DNA of 64,000 nucleotides from Streptomyces typhae (lineage in GTDB: Bacteria > Actinomycetota > Actinomycetes > Streptomycetales > Streptomycetaceae), in the NCBI RefSeq assembly GCF_009755605.1, contig NZ_WPNZ01000003.1, positions 124,001 through 188,000 on the forward strand. The letters run 5' to 3'. How positions within the stretch are numbered: the first letter of the stretch is position 1; every line of letters starts with the position of its first letter. A program made the translations under genes and the position numbers. The notes beneath the pieces are model-generated. The model was not told where the DNA came from. It worked only from the letters and a program-made list of their open reading frames with translations, and did not search any database. This document shows positions 36,201 through 43,137 of the stretch, piece after piece.

Positions 36201-37153
36201 CGCAGGAAGCAGCCCACGCGGCCACCACCAGCCATCACTGGCCTTTTGCGGCGCAGGCGCTGGCAAGCGCCGGCGAGGTACAGGCCGCCGTCCGCCTCAT
36301 CGAAAAGCACCCGCAGCCGCGCAGAGCCGCAGCGCGGGCGGCATGGCGCACCACCGATCGCGCGGTGCGCGTCGCCGTCGCCACGGAGCTGTCCACCCAT
36401 GCCCCCGACGAGGCCGGCGAACTGCTCCTCCCGCTTCTCAAGCGCCTCGATGCCACCAGCCATGCCGTCCGAAGCACCGGCCTGCTGTCTCCCCTGGCCG
36501 GAATCCTGCCCGCCGCAGAGCACTTACCGCCCGCGCCACGAGAGCTCCTTGAAACCTTGCTGGAGCGAGCACGCGACCAGTCATCCCGCCACAGCCCCCA
36601 CTCCTGGCACCCCGAAGACGTCCTCGTGCGCGCATTCCTGCGCGTCAAGGCCGGCGAATACCCCGAGTGGGAACTGACGTGGCTGACACAGGACCTCACC
36701 GGCCGTGGGCCCGAACACTTCCCCACCCCCGCCCTCGCGGTCCTCCACGCAACCCTCGGAGACAGCCACACTGCCCTGCGGGTAGCAAATCAGCCCACCG
36801 GACCACTCCTCCGAGCTTCCGCACTCACCGCGGTCGCCACCCACTGGGCGCGTCTCCCGGCCCACCCTCACCCCGTGTCGGACCCCACCACAAAGACCCA
36901 CTTCACCCGAGCCATTCAGCACCTGGCGCAAAGCGCCTCATCAGCGACTCCTCATCCCGAAGCGTCCGCCAAAGCGCTTCACCACGTCCTGACCACGCCG
37001 GTCTGGCACCACGCCATACAGATCTTGTACAAGCTCGCCCCGGAGGCAATCACCGCCATCCGCGCTATCGCGCTGACACACCTCGACGAGCCCGCGCGCC
37101 GCAACTCCGCTGAGCCTAGGCATGGGATCGACGGTGAACACAGACTCCTTTAA
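33245..37153 (+). CDS. HTH-STAND NTPase with long helical-repeat C-terminus (1302 aa), inside the CRISPR island
   Basis: Start MKMRSANSSADDEDGG at 33245 follows a G-rich site; Met24 (FMSDLKALYEAAGGHRKL) is an alternative. Residues about 25-92 form an HTH-like unit (KLGYPKLIRDAAASGITLIKPTLTAWLNKNP). VGRDEELDSL at 153-162 opens a STAND NTPase. Walker A GPWAGKT is at 181-187, Walker B LILIVDGLDED at 267-277, and VIVAGRPHPRV is the sensor strand. From about residue 450 to the end the protein is a continuous series of Ala/Leu-rich helix pairs (TPR or ARM type), the usual ligand-sensing part. No nuclease, TIR, protease or other effector domain is recognised, so output may go through the HTH or a partner. 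It lies between Cascade and the second cas1-cas2. Confidence 0.8.
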   Translation: MKMRSANSSADDEDGGAGEVPTFMSDLKALYEAAGGHRKLGYPKLIRDAAASGITLIKPTLTAWLNKNPPVKREYVEYVMKRLIPDLKEKAASRSPHYHQIPEASWAARLTAAQKVSQSNKGGRGSRVGAASRGRLLRGASQALLDVLPVDFVGRDEELDSLENFVTASKGSPNYLWLQAGPWAGKTGLLSWFIARRLPAGVDVAHYFIAGRLGTDRRDGFVRAVTSQLAAAVDGKWRPRMDLEQPNLDPLYKAAAQACANHDRRLILIVDGLDEDADAGPGSVGIAGLLPKDPPCEMRVIVAGRPHPRVPRLLATDHPLRTPAIVRPLTESPDARVIRDAALTELRALLTDPGLGQHLLGLLVAARGALTGADLAELAGVTPSEVRGKLSGVTGRSLAPTRIDLLPLDVRTEAEAAAGRQTFVLAHQELHDTAHQELGRSFRATCTTALHDWARRYGDEGWPHDTPNYLLTGYARLLHAQGDAEHLTALALDARRQLRLLHRSGPDIALLHLDLAASAHTARVPPLGTTAAIAASWEMLLPHVRPLPPAVAQTLARLGDAPRARALINSAGRAVDKALNLAGVARVLHTMGDTQAAATAQEAARCAHQALREAGRFGDSVDEAEGAAGQAALALLESALPATDDPTHEVNVPRRSAAEYWAAPADTVRAAGGSRARQSLLDEALALLRRTRGVGTARLEAWAQAARLLAADHPEQADELLDTLEEQAETLACDDPAETDSATCAIQLWQTVACAAPDRAERLVDRILAHAHEVFTDAPTLENVATLAIAVQCAAPSRPEPAARLVSAACRHLEHVLGPDAAPMTPADTFHVEFGFRHTLALLTQALGDIGAPPDRITHVRQLADRHLPAEPQERAEPSSAEDELAKQSHELFGTALRLAENANSDEAEHYLEQGLALQPTSIPGSGRSPMWLPDLAAALIRADTAADIQPLTDLAQHPADRVRLHAALALAYSDTHHLATARRHAQEAAHAATTSHHWPFAAQALASAGEVQAAVRLIEKHPQPRRAAARAAWRTTDRAVRVAVATELSTHAPDEAGELLLPLLKRLDATSHAVRSTGLLSPLAGILPAAEHLPPAPRELLETLLERARDQSSRHSPHSWHPEDVLVRAFLRVKAGEYPEWELTWLTQDLTGRGPEHFPTPALAVLHATLGDSHTALRVANQPTGPLLRASALTAVATHWARLPAHPHPVSDPTTKTHFTRAIQHLAQSASSATPHPEASAKALHHVLTTPVWHHAIQILYKLAPEAITAIRAIALTHLDEPARRNSAEPRHGIDGEHRLL

Positions 37154-37202
37154 CCCCCGCGGAGAAACCCTGCCGCTACAGGTCTCGCCAACAGCGCACC
37201 GC

Positions 37203-37272
37203 CGTTTACGGTGCTTTGCCGTACGTGAGCCAAGGCACCTTTTACGGCGCCTTGCTGTACGTGGGGCAAGGC
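37203..37272. repeat. Two 33-bp imperfect direct repeats with internal dyads
   Basis: The segments near 37203-37235 and 37239-37272 share TTTACGG, then a GC-TTGC core, GTACGTG and CAAGGC at 36-base spacing. The second copy holds GCCTTGC and GCAAGGC as perfect 7-base arms. They lie between the STAND gene stop and the cas6e pseudogene and look like operators or relics of a promoter region. Confidence 0.6.
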
Positions 37273-37308
37273 CATCACGCCGGGCGACCGAGTCGCACCC
37301 GAAGGGGT

Positions 37309-37961
37309 GCGCGTGCCGTCAGTATGGGCTTCCCCGACCGCCCGCCCCGCGACGGCCAAGGCCCACGCATCCTGTGGCGCGTCGACCGCACCACTGCCCC
37401 GGAAACCGCCCCCTTCATCGTCAGCCCCACCCGCCTGGACCTAACTCACCTCATCGAACAAGCCGACTGACCCACCCTGGGAAGGCCCAGGTGGACCACG
37501 TTCGCCTACGGACAGTTCCTAGACGCCCTGGCCTGGCAGCCGGGGACATCTGGGGTAGCCAGCTGATCGCCAACCCCGTCCGCCACATCCGCCTGCCCCA
37601 GGACGCACCGGGTGCCCGGACCAAACGCGCTGCTCACGTCTCCCCGCGCTACCAGATGCAGTGGCTCCTCAAGCGCCAGGAGAAGGCAGGCTTCAAAGTG
37701 CTCCCCAAGCCCGCCGACCGCCAACTGACGCAGTATGGAGACGCGTACGAGCTGATCGTGCGCGACCAGCAGCCGCTCCAGTTCCGCCGCCCCCCGGCCC
37801 AGCAGGCCGGGCAGGACGTCTGCTTCACCCGGGTCGCCTTCGACGGCCGCCTGCGCATCACCAACACCGACGCCTTCCGCCGCACCCTCACCCACGGCCT
37901 GGACAAATCCAAAGCGTACGGCTGCGGCCTCATGACGCTGGCCGCGGCAGGCGGACGATGA
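37309..37961 (+). pseudogene. cas6e: cas6e, second copy, with missing 5' end, nonsense codon and 5-bp duplication
   Basis: A Cas6e is readable in three pieces. MGFPDRPPRDGQGPRILWRVD through LDLTHLIEQAD is in one frame and ends at TGA 37468-37470, where relatives read EQAGWP. After the stop, readable as YGQFLDALA, the segment CTGGC is duplicated near 37,530 and shifts the frame. Then WGSQLIANPVRHIRLPQ continues through FDGRLRITNTDAFRRTLTHGLDKSKAYGCGLMTLAAAG to the normal C-terminus. The first about 40 residues, including the catalytic His, are gone. The stop still overlaps cas1 (ATGA), so it was once a normal cas6e-cas1-cas2 operon. Confidence 0.85.
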
Positions 37962-38896
37962 GCACCGTCAGCCGCCGCAGTACCTCGACCCCCCGAGAGC
38001 TGGCCCGCGTCGGCGACCGGCTCTCTTTCATCTACCTGGAGCGGTGCACCGTACACCGCGACGACAACGCCATCACCACGACCGACGCGGACGGCACCAC
38101 GCACATCCCCGCCGCCACCATCGGCACCCTCCTGCTCGGCCCCGGCACCCGCGTCACCCACCAGGCCATGTCCGTGCTGGGCGAGTGCGGAGCCGGCGTG
38201 GCCTGGGTGGGCGAGCACGGCGTGCGCTACTACGCAGGCGGCCGCGCCCTGACCCGCTCCTCCGCCCTGGCCGAAGCCCAGGCCAGCACCTGGGCCAACC
38301 GACGCACCCGGCTGAAGGTGGCCCGGGCCATGCACCGCCTGCGCTTCCCCGACGAAGACCCCGCCGGACGCACCCGTCAGGACATGCTGTCCATGGAAGG
38401 CCGCCGTCTCAAGGACTGCTACCGCCGCGAATCCGCCCGCACCGGCGTCCCCTGGAAGCGCCGCGACTACCACCGCGACAACTTCGCCGCAGGCGACGCC
38501 CCCAACCAGGCCGTCACCGCTGCCGCGCAGTGTATGTACGGCATCGCCCATGCCGTCGTGACCGCCCTGGGCTGCTCCCCCGCCCTGGGCTTCGTCCACT
38601 CCGGCCACGAACGCTCCTTCGTCCTGGACATCGCCGACCTCTACAAAACCGACATCGCTATCCCCGCAGCCTTCGACGCCGCCGCCGACGGCCCCGACGA
38701 CGTGGCCTCCCGCACCCGCCGAGCCCTGCGCAATCGCATCAAGGACACCAACCTCCTCGACCGCTGCGTCAACGACATCAAAACCCTCCTCCACCACGAC
38801 GACACCAGCGACCACCAGGACCGCGTGGCCCTGCAGTCCGACGGAGACGCCCACCTCGAAAGCGGCCGAAACTACAGTGACGAGGCGCTGTGGTGA
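37958..38896 (+). CDS. cas1: CRISPR-associated integrase Cas1, subtype I-E (second copy)
   Basis: The product has 312 residues and starts MSTVSRRSTSTPRELARVGDRLSFIYLERCTVHRDDNAI. It is clearly homologous to the first cas1 of the window along its whole length (AATIGTLLLGPGTRVTHQAM, GVRYYAGGRALTRSSALAEAQ, NQAVTAAAQCMYGIAHAVVT, GFVHSGHERSFVLDIADLYKTD) but differs throughout, so it is not a recent duplicate. Catalytic acidic and His residues are retained. It should serve array 2, whose repeat differs from that of array 1. Confidence 0.93.
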   Translation: MSTVSRRSTSTPRELARVGDRLSFIYLERCTVHRDDNAITTTDADGTTHIPAATIGTLLLGPGTRVTHQAMSVLGECGAGVAWVGEHGVRYYAGGRALTRSSALAEAQASTWANRRTRLKVARAMHRLRFPDEDPAGRTRQDMLSMEGRRLKDCYRRESARTGVPWKRRDYHRDNFAAGDAPNQAVTAAAQCMYGIAHAVVTALGCSPALGFVHSGHERSFVLDIADLYKTDIAIPAAFDAAADGPDDVASRTRRALRNRIKDTNLLDRCVNDIKTLLHHDDTSDHQDRVALQSDGDAHLESGRNYSDEALW

Positions 38897-39258
38897 CCGT
38901 CATCATCCTCGCTAACTGCCCCGCCGGCCTGCGCGGATTCCTCACTCGCTGGCTCCTGGAAATCTCCCCCGGCGTCTTCCTCGGCTCCCCCAGCGCCCGC
39001 ATCCGCGACCACCTGTGGGACGAAGTCCGCCAGTACGCCAACCAAGGCCGCGCCCTCCTCGTCCACCAAACCGACACCGAACAAGGCTTCACCTTCCGCA
39101 CTCACAACCACGCCTGGCATCCCACCGACCACGAAGGACTCACCCTCCTCCACCGCCCAGCCCCTCAAACCACCCACCCGGGAACCGACCGCCAGCCCAA
39201 GCCTCCGAAACAGAACTGGAGCAAGGCCGCTCAACGCCGTAAGTACGGCCGTCGCTAA
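38893..39258 (+). CDS. cas2: CRISPR-associated Cas2, subtype I-E (second copy)
   Basis: The 121-residue product starts at GTG 38893 (or 38890), overlapping the cas1 stop: VTVIILANCPAGLRGFLTRWLLEISPGVFLGSPSARIRDHLWDEVRQYANQGRALL. FTFRTHNHAWHPTDHEGLTLLHR and the basic tail SKAAQRRKYGRR match the first cas2 closely in layout. It is intact. It is followed after 128 bases by array 2. Confidence 0.93.
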   Translation: MTVIILANCPAGLRGFLTRWLLEISPGVFLGSPSARIRDHLWDEVRQYANQGRALLVHQTDTEQGFTFRTHNHAWHPTDHEGLTLLHRPAPQTTHPGTDRQPKPPKQNWSKAAQRRKYGRR

Positions 39259-39386
39259 CCGATCAAGCCCACACCCGCACAGACAGATCGGCGCCATCCA
39301 TGCGTGAAGAGATACGAGTTATGTCGGAGTTCTGGGAAGTAAGTAAAAACCACCATCTCGCCTGACAAAGCCGCTGGTCACGGCCT
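39259..39386 (+). promoter_or_regulatory. Probable leader of CRISPR array 2
   Basis: These 128 bases separate cas2 and the first repeat. They are AT-richer than the surroundings in 39,305-39,350 (for example AAGTAAGTAAAAACC), as expected for an I-E leader that carries the array promoter and the integration site. Confidence 0.6.
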
Positions 39387-39629
39387 GTCGTCCCCGCGCC
39401 TGCGGGGCTGTTCCCTCGCGGTCGCTGTCGTCATCGAGTACCCATGCGTCGTCCCCGCGCCTGCGGGGCTGTTCCCGTCGCCCGCGCCGCGGTGTCCCCG
39501 CGCAGCAGGTCGTCCCCGCGCCTGCGGGGCTGTAGCGACTGTCGCCCCTGCGTCTTTGGGGCTGTTCCAACTTGGGTGCCCGGGCCATCAGCAGTGCGGC
39601 GTGGTCCCGGCACATGTGAGGCTGTTATC
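39387..39629 (+). CRISPR. Type I-E CRISPR array 2, five repeats degenerating distally
   Basis: Repeats start at 39387, 39448, 39509, 39541 and 39601. The first two are identical over 29 bases and begin GTCGTCCCCGCGCCTGCGGG. The third has a changed end, the fourth follows after only three to seven bases (a lost spacer), and the fifth is strongly degenerate. Spacers at 39416-39447, 39477-39508 and 39569-39600 are each 32 bases. The decay towards the far end and the cas2-side leader agree on plus-strand transcription. The repeat differs from that of array 1 outside the hairpin. Confidence 0.92.
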
Positions 39630-39774
39630 TTCCTCCCTCAGCAGTTGAGTTGAAGGACGGTGCCCGCACAGGGGGAGCCACTCCCGGTTCCGGCCATGAG
39701 CATGATCTGCGTACTCTGATCCCAGCTCTTGAGCGGCTGTGCCATCGCCTTCGCTAGCTACCGTCCGCTTCGAG
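39630..39774. other. Spacer DNA between arrays 2 and 3
   Basis: No gene or repeat is recognised in these 145 bases. The composition is less GC-rich than the average of the window. Confidence 0.4.
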
Positions 39775-39864
39775 ATGGTCCCCGCGCATGCGGGGGTGGC
39801 CCCTGGGCCTTGTGTCTAACCAAGCGGATAGCGCAGTGCTCCCCGCGCATGCAGGGATAGACGC
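39775..39864 (+). CRISPR. Array 3 remnant: two repeats of a third family, 61 bp apart
   Basis: Segments starting near 39775 and 39836 share TCCCCGCGCATGC and are exactly one I-E unit (29 + 32 bases) apart. The core CCCCGCGCATGCGGGG differs from arrays 1 and 2 and resembles the other common Streptomyces I-E repeat. The second repeat is mutated in its 3' half. No cas genes belong to it here. Confidence 0.75.
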
Positions 39865-40222
39865 AAGTCGTGGTTGGCGGCTAGTTCCCGCTCGTGTGTC
39901 CCCTGGCTGCTCCCCGTGCCCAACGAAGAAAGCACTACCGCAATGCTTCGCACATGCCAGTCTAGCTGGGCACGGCCACATTACAGCGGCAAACGACTGC
40001 AGGAATTTAGCACTCTCCGCCAGACACAGCAGTTTCAGTTTCGGCCCTCTCCTCACCTCGGCTCGAAGCTCTGCGCAGGGCTTCTCACCCATGCGGATGG
40101 TGTAGGAGATCGTCGGAAGCCTTGGAGACGCCAAGGCTTCTCGCACTTCTAGGGCTGGTATCCCACATACGTCCCACAGCTTGAAGAGGTACGGCCACGA
40201 GCTCCCGGGTTTGCGCAGGTCA
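39865..40222. other. Non-coding region between array 3 and the tRNA
   Basis: No recognisable gene. GC is lower than in the flanks. A minus-strand open frame across it also runs through the repeats and the tRNA, so it is not credible as a gene. An integrase that would explain the attachment site is not present. Confidence 0.5.
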
Positions 40223-40295
40223 GCTGCCGTAGCGCAGAAAGCAGAGCAGGCGCCTTCTAAGCGCTTGGCCGCAGGTTCGAGTCCTGCCGGGGGCG
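40223..40295 (+). tRNA. tRNA-Arg(TCT)-like gene, degenerate 5' half, probable att site
   Basis: The 73-base segment folds as a tRNA: the anticodon loop CTTCTAA (40254-40260, anticodon TCT) lies on a 5-bp stem GGCGC/GCGCT (one wobble), a perfect T arm GCAGG-TTCGAGT-CCTGC and the 3' acceptor strand CGGGGGC with discriminator G. The 5' acceptor strand GCTGCCG has one mismatch and one wobble against it. The D stem has one mismatch and the D loop lacks the conserved GG. A normal 3' half with a worn 5' half is what remains when an integrative element recombines into the gene. The copy may be non-functional. Confidence 0.6.
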
Positions 40296-40307
40296 CTCTT
40301 CGTAGAT

Positions 40308-40330
40308 CCTCCTTCGGGAGGGCTCCTTTT
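40308..40330 (+). terminator. Terminator after the tRNA
   Basis: CCTCC-TTCG-GGAGG at 40308-40321 is a stable tetraloop hairpin followed by CTCCTTTT. It lies 13 bases after the tRNA end, the usual tRNA terminator position, which supports the view that the sequence right of the tRNA is the native chromosome. Confidence 0.7.
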
Positions 40331-40371
40331 CGTCCGCTGGTCGGCGGAGGAAGAGGGGCAGGCCGGGGGGA

Positions 40372-41043
40372 GGCGAAGGTCTTTTCCGGGTTCGGGATTT
40401 CGTGTGGGGCCAGGGCCTGCTTGACCGTCTGGTGGAGGGCCAGGGCCTCCGGGTCGAGTTCCGTCGTCATGTCGCGGTGCTTCAGGAGGCCCATGCCGTG
40501 TTCGCCGGTGATGGTGCCGCCCAGGGGCCGGGTGTCGTCCAGGATGGCCTCGAATGTGCGTTCGGTGCGGACGCGTTGGGGGCGTCGGACGGGGGCGTGA
40601 TGATCAGGAGGTGGAGGTTGCCGTTGTCGGCACTCCGGTGGCGACGACCGCCCTGACGGCCTACCCCGCAGCCACCACCGAGTCGAAGTGGCCGGCGATC
40701 GTCCGCTCCGGAGGGCGCCCCGGAGGAAGCCCCGGAGGGAGCCCCGGAGGGAGAGCGCCAGAGGGCACCCCGGACGCAGGCGCAGCGTGACCGCCGCGAT
40801 CACGTCCAGCCTGCCCTCGGAGCCGACCATCAGGCCGCCGCACAGGTCGTAGCCCGCCACGCCCAGGGCCGTGCGGCGGCCCAGGGACCCCCTCTCCCCG
40901 CGGCCCGTCACCGCCCCCCCCCCCCCCGAGGCCCAGGACGTCGTCGCGCGTCACGCGTGCTTCACGCAGCACATGCCGCCCGCGTTCGTGGCCACGTCGC
41001 CGCCGATCGTGGACCACATCGTGGACCACGGGGAGCTCGCCGG
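40372..41043 (-). pseudogene. FAD-linked oxidase (GlcD-like), decayed
   Basis: Pieces in different minus-strand frames match the family order: TIGGDVATNAGGMCCVKHA (FAD-binding loop), VTRDDVLGLG, GVAGYDLCGGLMVGSEGRLDVIAAVTLRLRP, then near the C-terminus FEAILDDTRPLGGTITGEHGMGLLKHRDM and IPNPEKTF. About half of the usual middle domain is missing and at least two frame changes are needed, one probably at the run of 14 cytosines (40914-40927). The upstream N-terminal 100 residues are also gone. It was probably a glycolate/lactate-type oxidase next to the fatty acyl-CoA synthetase. Confidence 0.75.
40914..40927. repeat. 14-base cytosine homopolymer
   Basis: An uninterrupted run of 14 C within the oxidase pseudogene. 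Such tracts are prone to slippage and to sequencing error and may be the cause of one of the frame changes. Confidence 0.95.
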
Positions 41044-41048
41044 GACCG

Positions 41049-42965
41049 TCAGCCGTAGAGCCCCTCGATCTCCCCCGCGAACGCCTCCGCCGCAGCCCCG
41101 CGCTTGATCTTCATCGACGGGGTCAAGAGCCCGTTCTCCTCCGTGAACTCCCCCTCGACCACGACGAACCGGCGGATGGATTCGGCCCGCGACACCGCCT
41201 GGTTCGTGTAGTCCACGGCCTTCTGTATGTCGGCGAGCAGGTCCGGGTCCCGGCACAGTTCGGACAGCGGGGTGTCCTCGGGGCGCTTGCGGACGGCGAG
41301 CCAGTGCGCGGTGGCCTCCGGTTCTAGGGTGATGACCGCGGCGACGTAGGGGCGGTTGTCGCCGACGACGAGGCACTGGCCGACGAGCGGCCGGCCGCGC
41401 AGCCGGTCCTCCAGGACGGCCGGTGAGACGTTCTTGCCGCCGGACGTGACCAGGATGTCCTTCTTGCGCCCGGTGATGGTGAGATAGCCGTCCCCGTCCA
41501 GGGAACCGAGGTCTCCGGTGGCCAGCCACTCGCCCGTCAGGACGGCGTCGGTGGCCTCCTTGTTGTTCCAGTACGAGGTGAAGACGATGCCGCCCTTGAC
41601 GAGCACCTCGCCGTCGTCCGCGATGCGTACCGCCGTACCCGGCACGGGCACGCCGACCGTGCCGGGGCGCGGTCCGAGGGGCGGCACGATGGTGGCGGCC
41701 GCGGTCGTCTCCGTCAATCCGTAGCCTTCGTAGATGACGATTCCGGCTCCGTAGAAGAACAGGTTGAGGCGTTTGTCGAGCGGGGAGCCACCGCTGATCG
41801 CGTAGCGCAGACGGCCGCCGACCTCCTTGCGGATGCGGCGGTAGACGAGCACTTCGTAGAGGGCCCACGCGGCGTAGCGGCCGAGGGAGGGCCCCGGGCC
41901 CCGCCCGAGGAACTTGTCCAGGTACGCCTCCGCGAAGCCCACACCGACCCGCTCGGCGCGGTCGAAGGACGCGCCGCGGCCGATCTTCTCGGCGGTCGCC
42001 CGCCCCGTGTCGTGGGTACGCTCGAAGAGGTACGGCACGCCCACGAGGAACGTCGGCCTGAAGGACCGCAGTTCGGGACGGAGCTCGTCCGGTTTGATGC
42101 TCGGGCAGTGGCCGAACTCGATCCGCGCCCGCATGCAGGCGATCTGGATGCTGCGGCCCAGGATGTGGGCGAGCGGCAGGAAGAGCAGCGTCGACGCGGT
42201 CTGCCCGGTGATCGCCTTGAAGACCGGATGCATGAGTTCGACGGTGTTGGCCGCCTCGGCGTGCAGATTGCCGTGCGTGAGGGCACAGCCCTTGGGCCTG
42301 CCGGTGGTGCCGGAGGTGTAGCAGAGCGTGGCCACGGAGTCGGGGCCGAGAGCCGCGCGGCGCTCGGTGACCTCCTGGTCGCTCACCCCGTGCCCCCGCT
42401 CGGCGAGTTCGAGGACCGCGCCGTCGTCGATGACCGACACGGCGGGGGGCGCGTCGAGTCCGGCGACCGCGCGCCGCGCCGTATCCGCGTTCTCGGTGCT
42501 CTCGGCGATCAGGAGGCGGGCGCCGGAGTCCCGTACGATCCACTCGATCTGTTCGGCGGACGACGTCGCGTAGACGGGTACGGTCTGGCCGCCCGCCGCC
42601 CATGTCGCGAAGTCGAGCACCGCCCACTCGTAGCGCGTACGGGACATCAGGGCGACCCGCCCGCCCGGTTCGAGGCCCGCCGCGATCAGGCCCTTGGCGG
42701 TCGCGGTGACCTCGCGGGCGAAGACGGCTGCCGTGACGGGGCGCCACCGGCCCGCCTCCTTGCGGCGCAGCACGACGGCGTCCGGGGCCTCGGCCGCGTT
42801 GGTGTACGGGATGTCGGCGGTGCTGCCGCGGACCGCAGGCGCCGCGAGCGCGGGCGTGCGGGCCTCCCGTACGACGCCGTGCTCGTCCCTGACGGTCTCG
42901 ACCTCGGCGCGGTCCGCCAGATCCGTGCGGCGGCGCGCCTGCTTCAGGTCCTTGCGTACGCCCAT
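41049..42965 (-). CDS. Long-chain fatty acid-CoA ligase (AMP-binding)
   Basis: The 638-residue protein starts at ATG 42965 with GGGAG five bases upstream; a start 21 bases further out lacks a site. The P-loop-like motif YTSGTTGRPKG is at residues 216-226. YEGYGLTETTAAATIVPP carries the A5 core, GEWLATGDLGSLDGDGYLTITGRKKDILVTSGGKNVSPAVLED spans A7-A8 and the hinge, and the C-terminal catalytic lysine is in LLTPSMKIKRG. It adenylates a fatty acid and transfers it to CoA, for beta-oxidation or lipid synthesis. Subtype resembles actinobacterial FadD15-like enzymes. No operon partner is on the same strand except the broken oxidase. Confidence 0.9.
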   Translation of the reverse strand: MGVRKDLKQARRRTDLADRAEVETVRDEHGVVREARTPALAAPAVRGSTADIPYTNAAEAPDAVVLRRKEAGRWRPVTAAVFAREVTATAKGLIAAGLEPGGRVALMSRTRYEWAVLDFATWAAGGQTVPVYATSSAEQIEWIVRDSGARLLIAESTENADTARRAVAGLDAPPAVSVIDDGAVLELAERGHGVSDQEVTERRAALGPDSVATLCYTSGTTGRPKGCALTHGNLHAEAANTVELMHPVFKAITGQTASTLLFLPLAHILGRSIQIACMRARIEFGHCPSIKPDELRPELRSFRPTFLVGVPYLFERTHDTGRATAEKIGRGASFDRAERVGVGFAEAYLDKFLGRGPGPSLGRYAAWALYEVLVYRRIRKEVGGRLRYAISGGSPLDKRLNLFFYGAGIVIYEGYGLTETTAAATIVPPLGPRPGTVGVPVPGTAVRIADDGEVLVKGGIVFTSYWNNKEATDAVLTGEWLATGDLGSLDGDGYLTITGRKKDILVTSGGKNVSPAVLEDRLRGRPLVGQCLVVGDNRPYVAAVITLEPEATAHWLAVRKRPEDTPLSELCRDPDLLADIQKAVDYTNQAVSRAESIRRFVVVEGEFTEENGLLTPSMKIKRGAAAEAFAGEIEGLYG

Positions 42966-43137
42966 GACGGCTCCCGGTTCGTCCACATGACACGGGTACG
43001 GCGAACATCTCCTAACTTCGGAGTCAACTTACCGACGCGTAGGGGAAATTCAATGGTTCGCGCAGAAGAACGCCGAAGCCCTCCGGGACCGGGACGCCCT
43101 CTGGCCACGCCCGTACCCGCTCGCTACCGTCCGGCGC

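Noticed and set aside
40704..40764. GGAGGGAGCCCC-type repeats as a functional array
   Set aside because: Only a few imperfect copies inside a pseudogene, most likely slippage products.
39754..40911. A long minus-strand open frame from the third array to the oxidase pseudogene
   Set aside because: It runs through CRISPR repeats, the tRNA and decayed gene pieces; only its oxidase part is meaningful.
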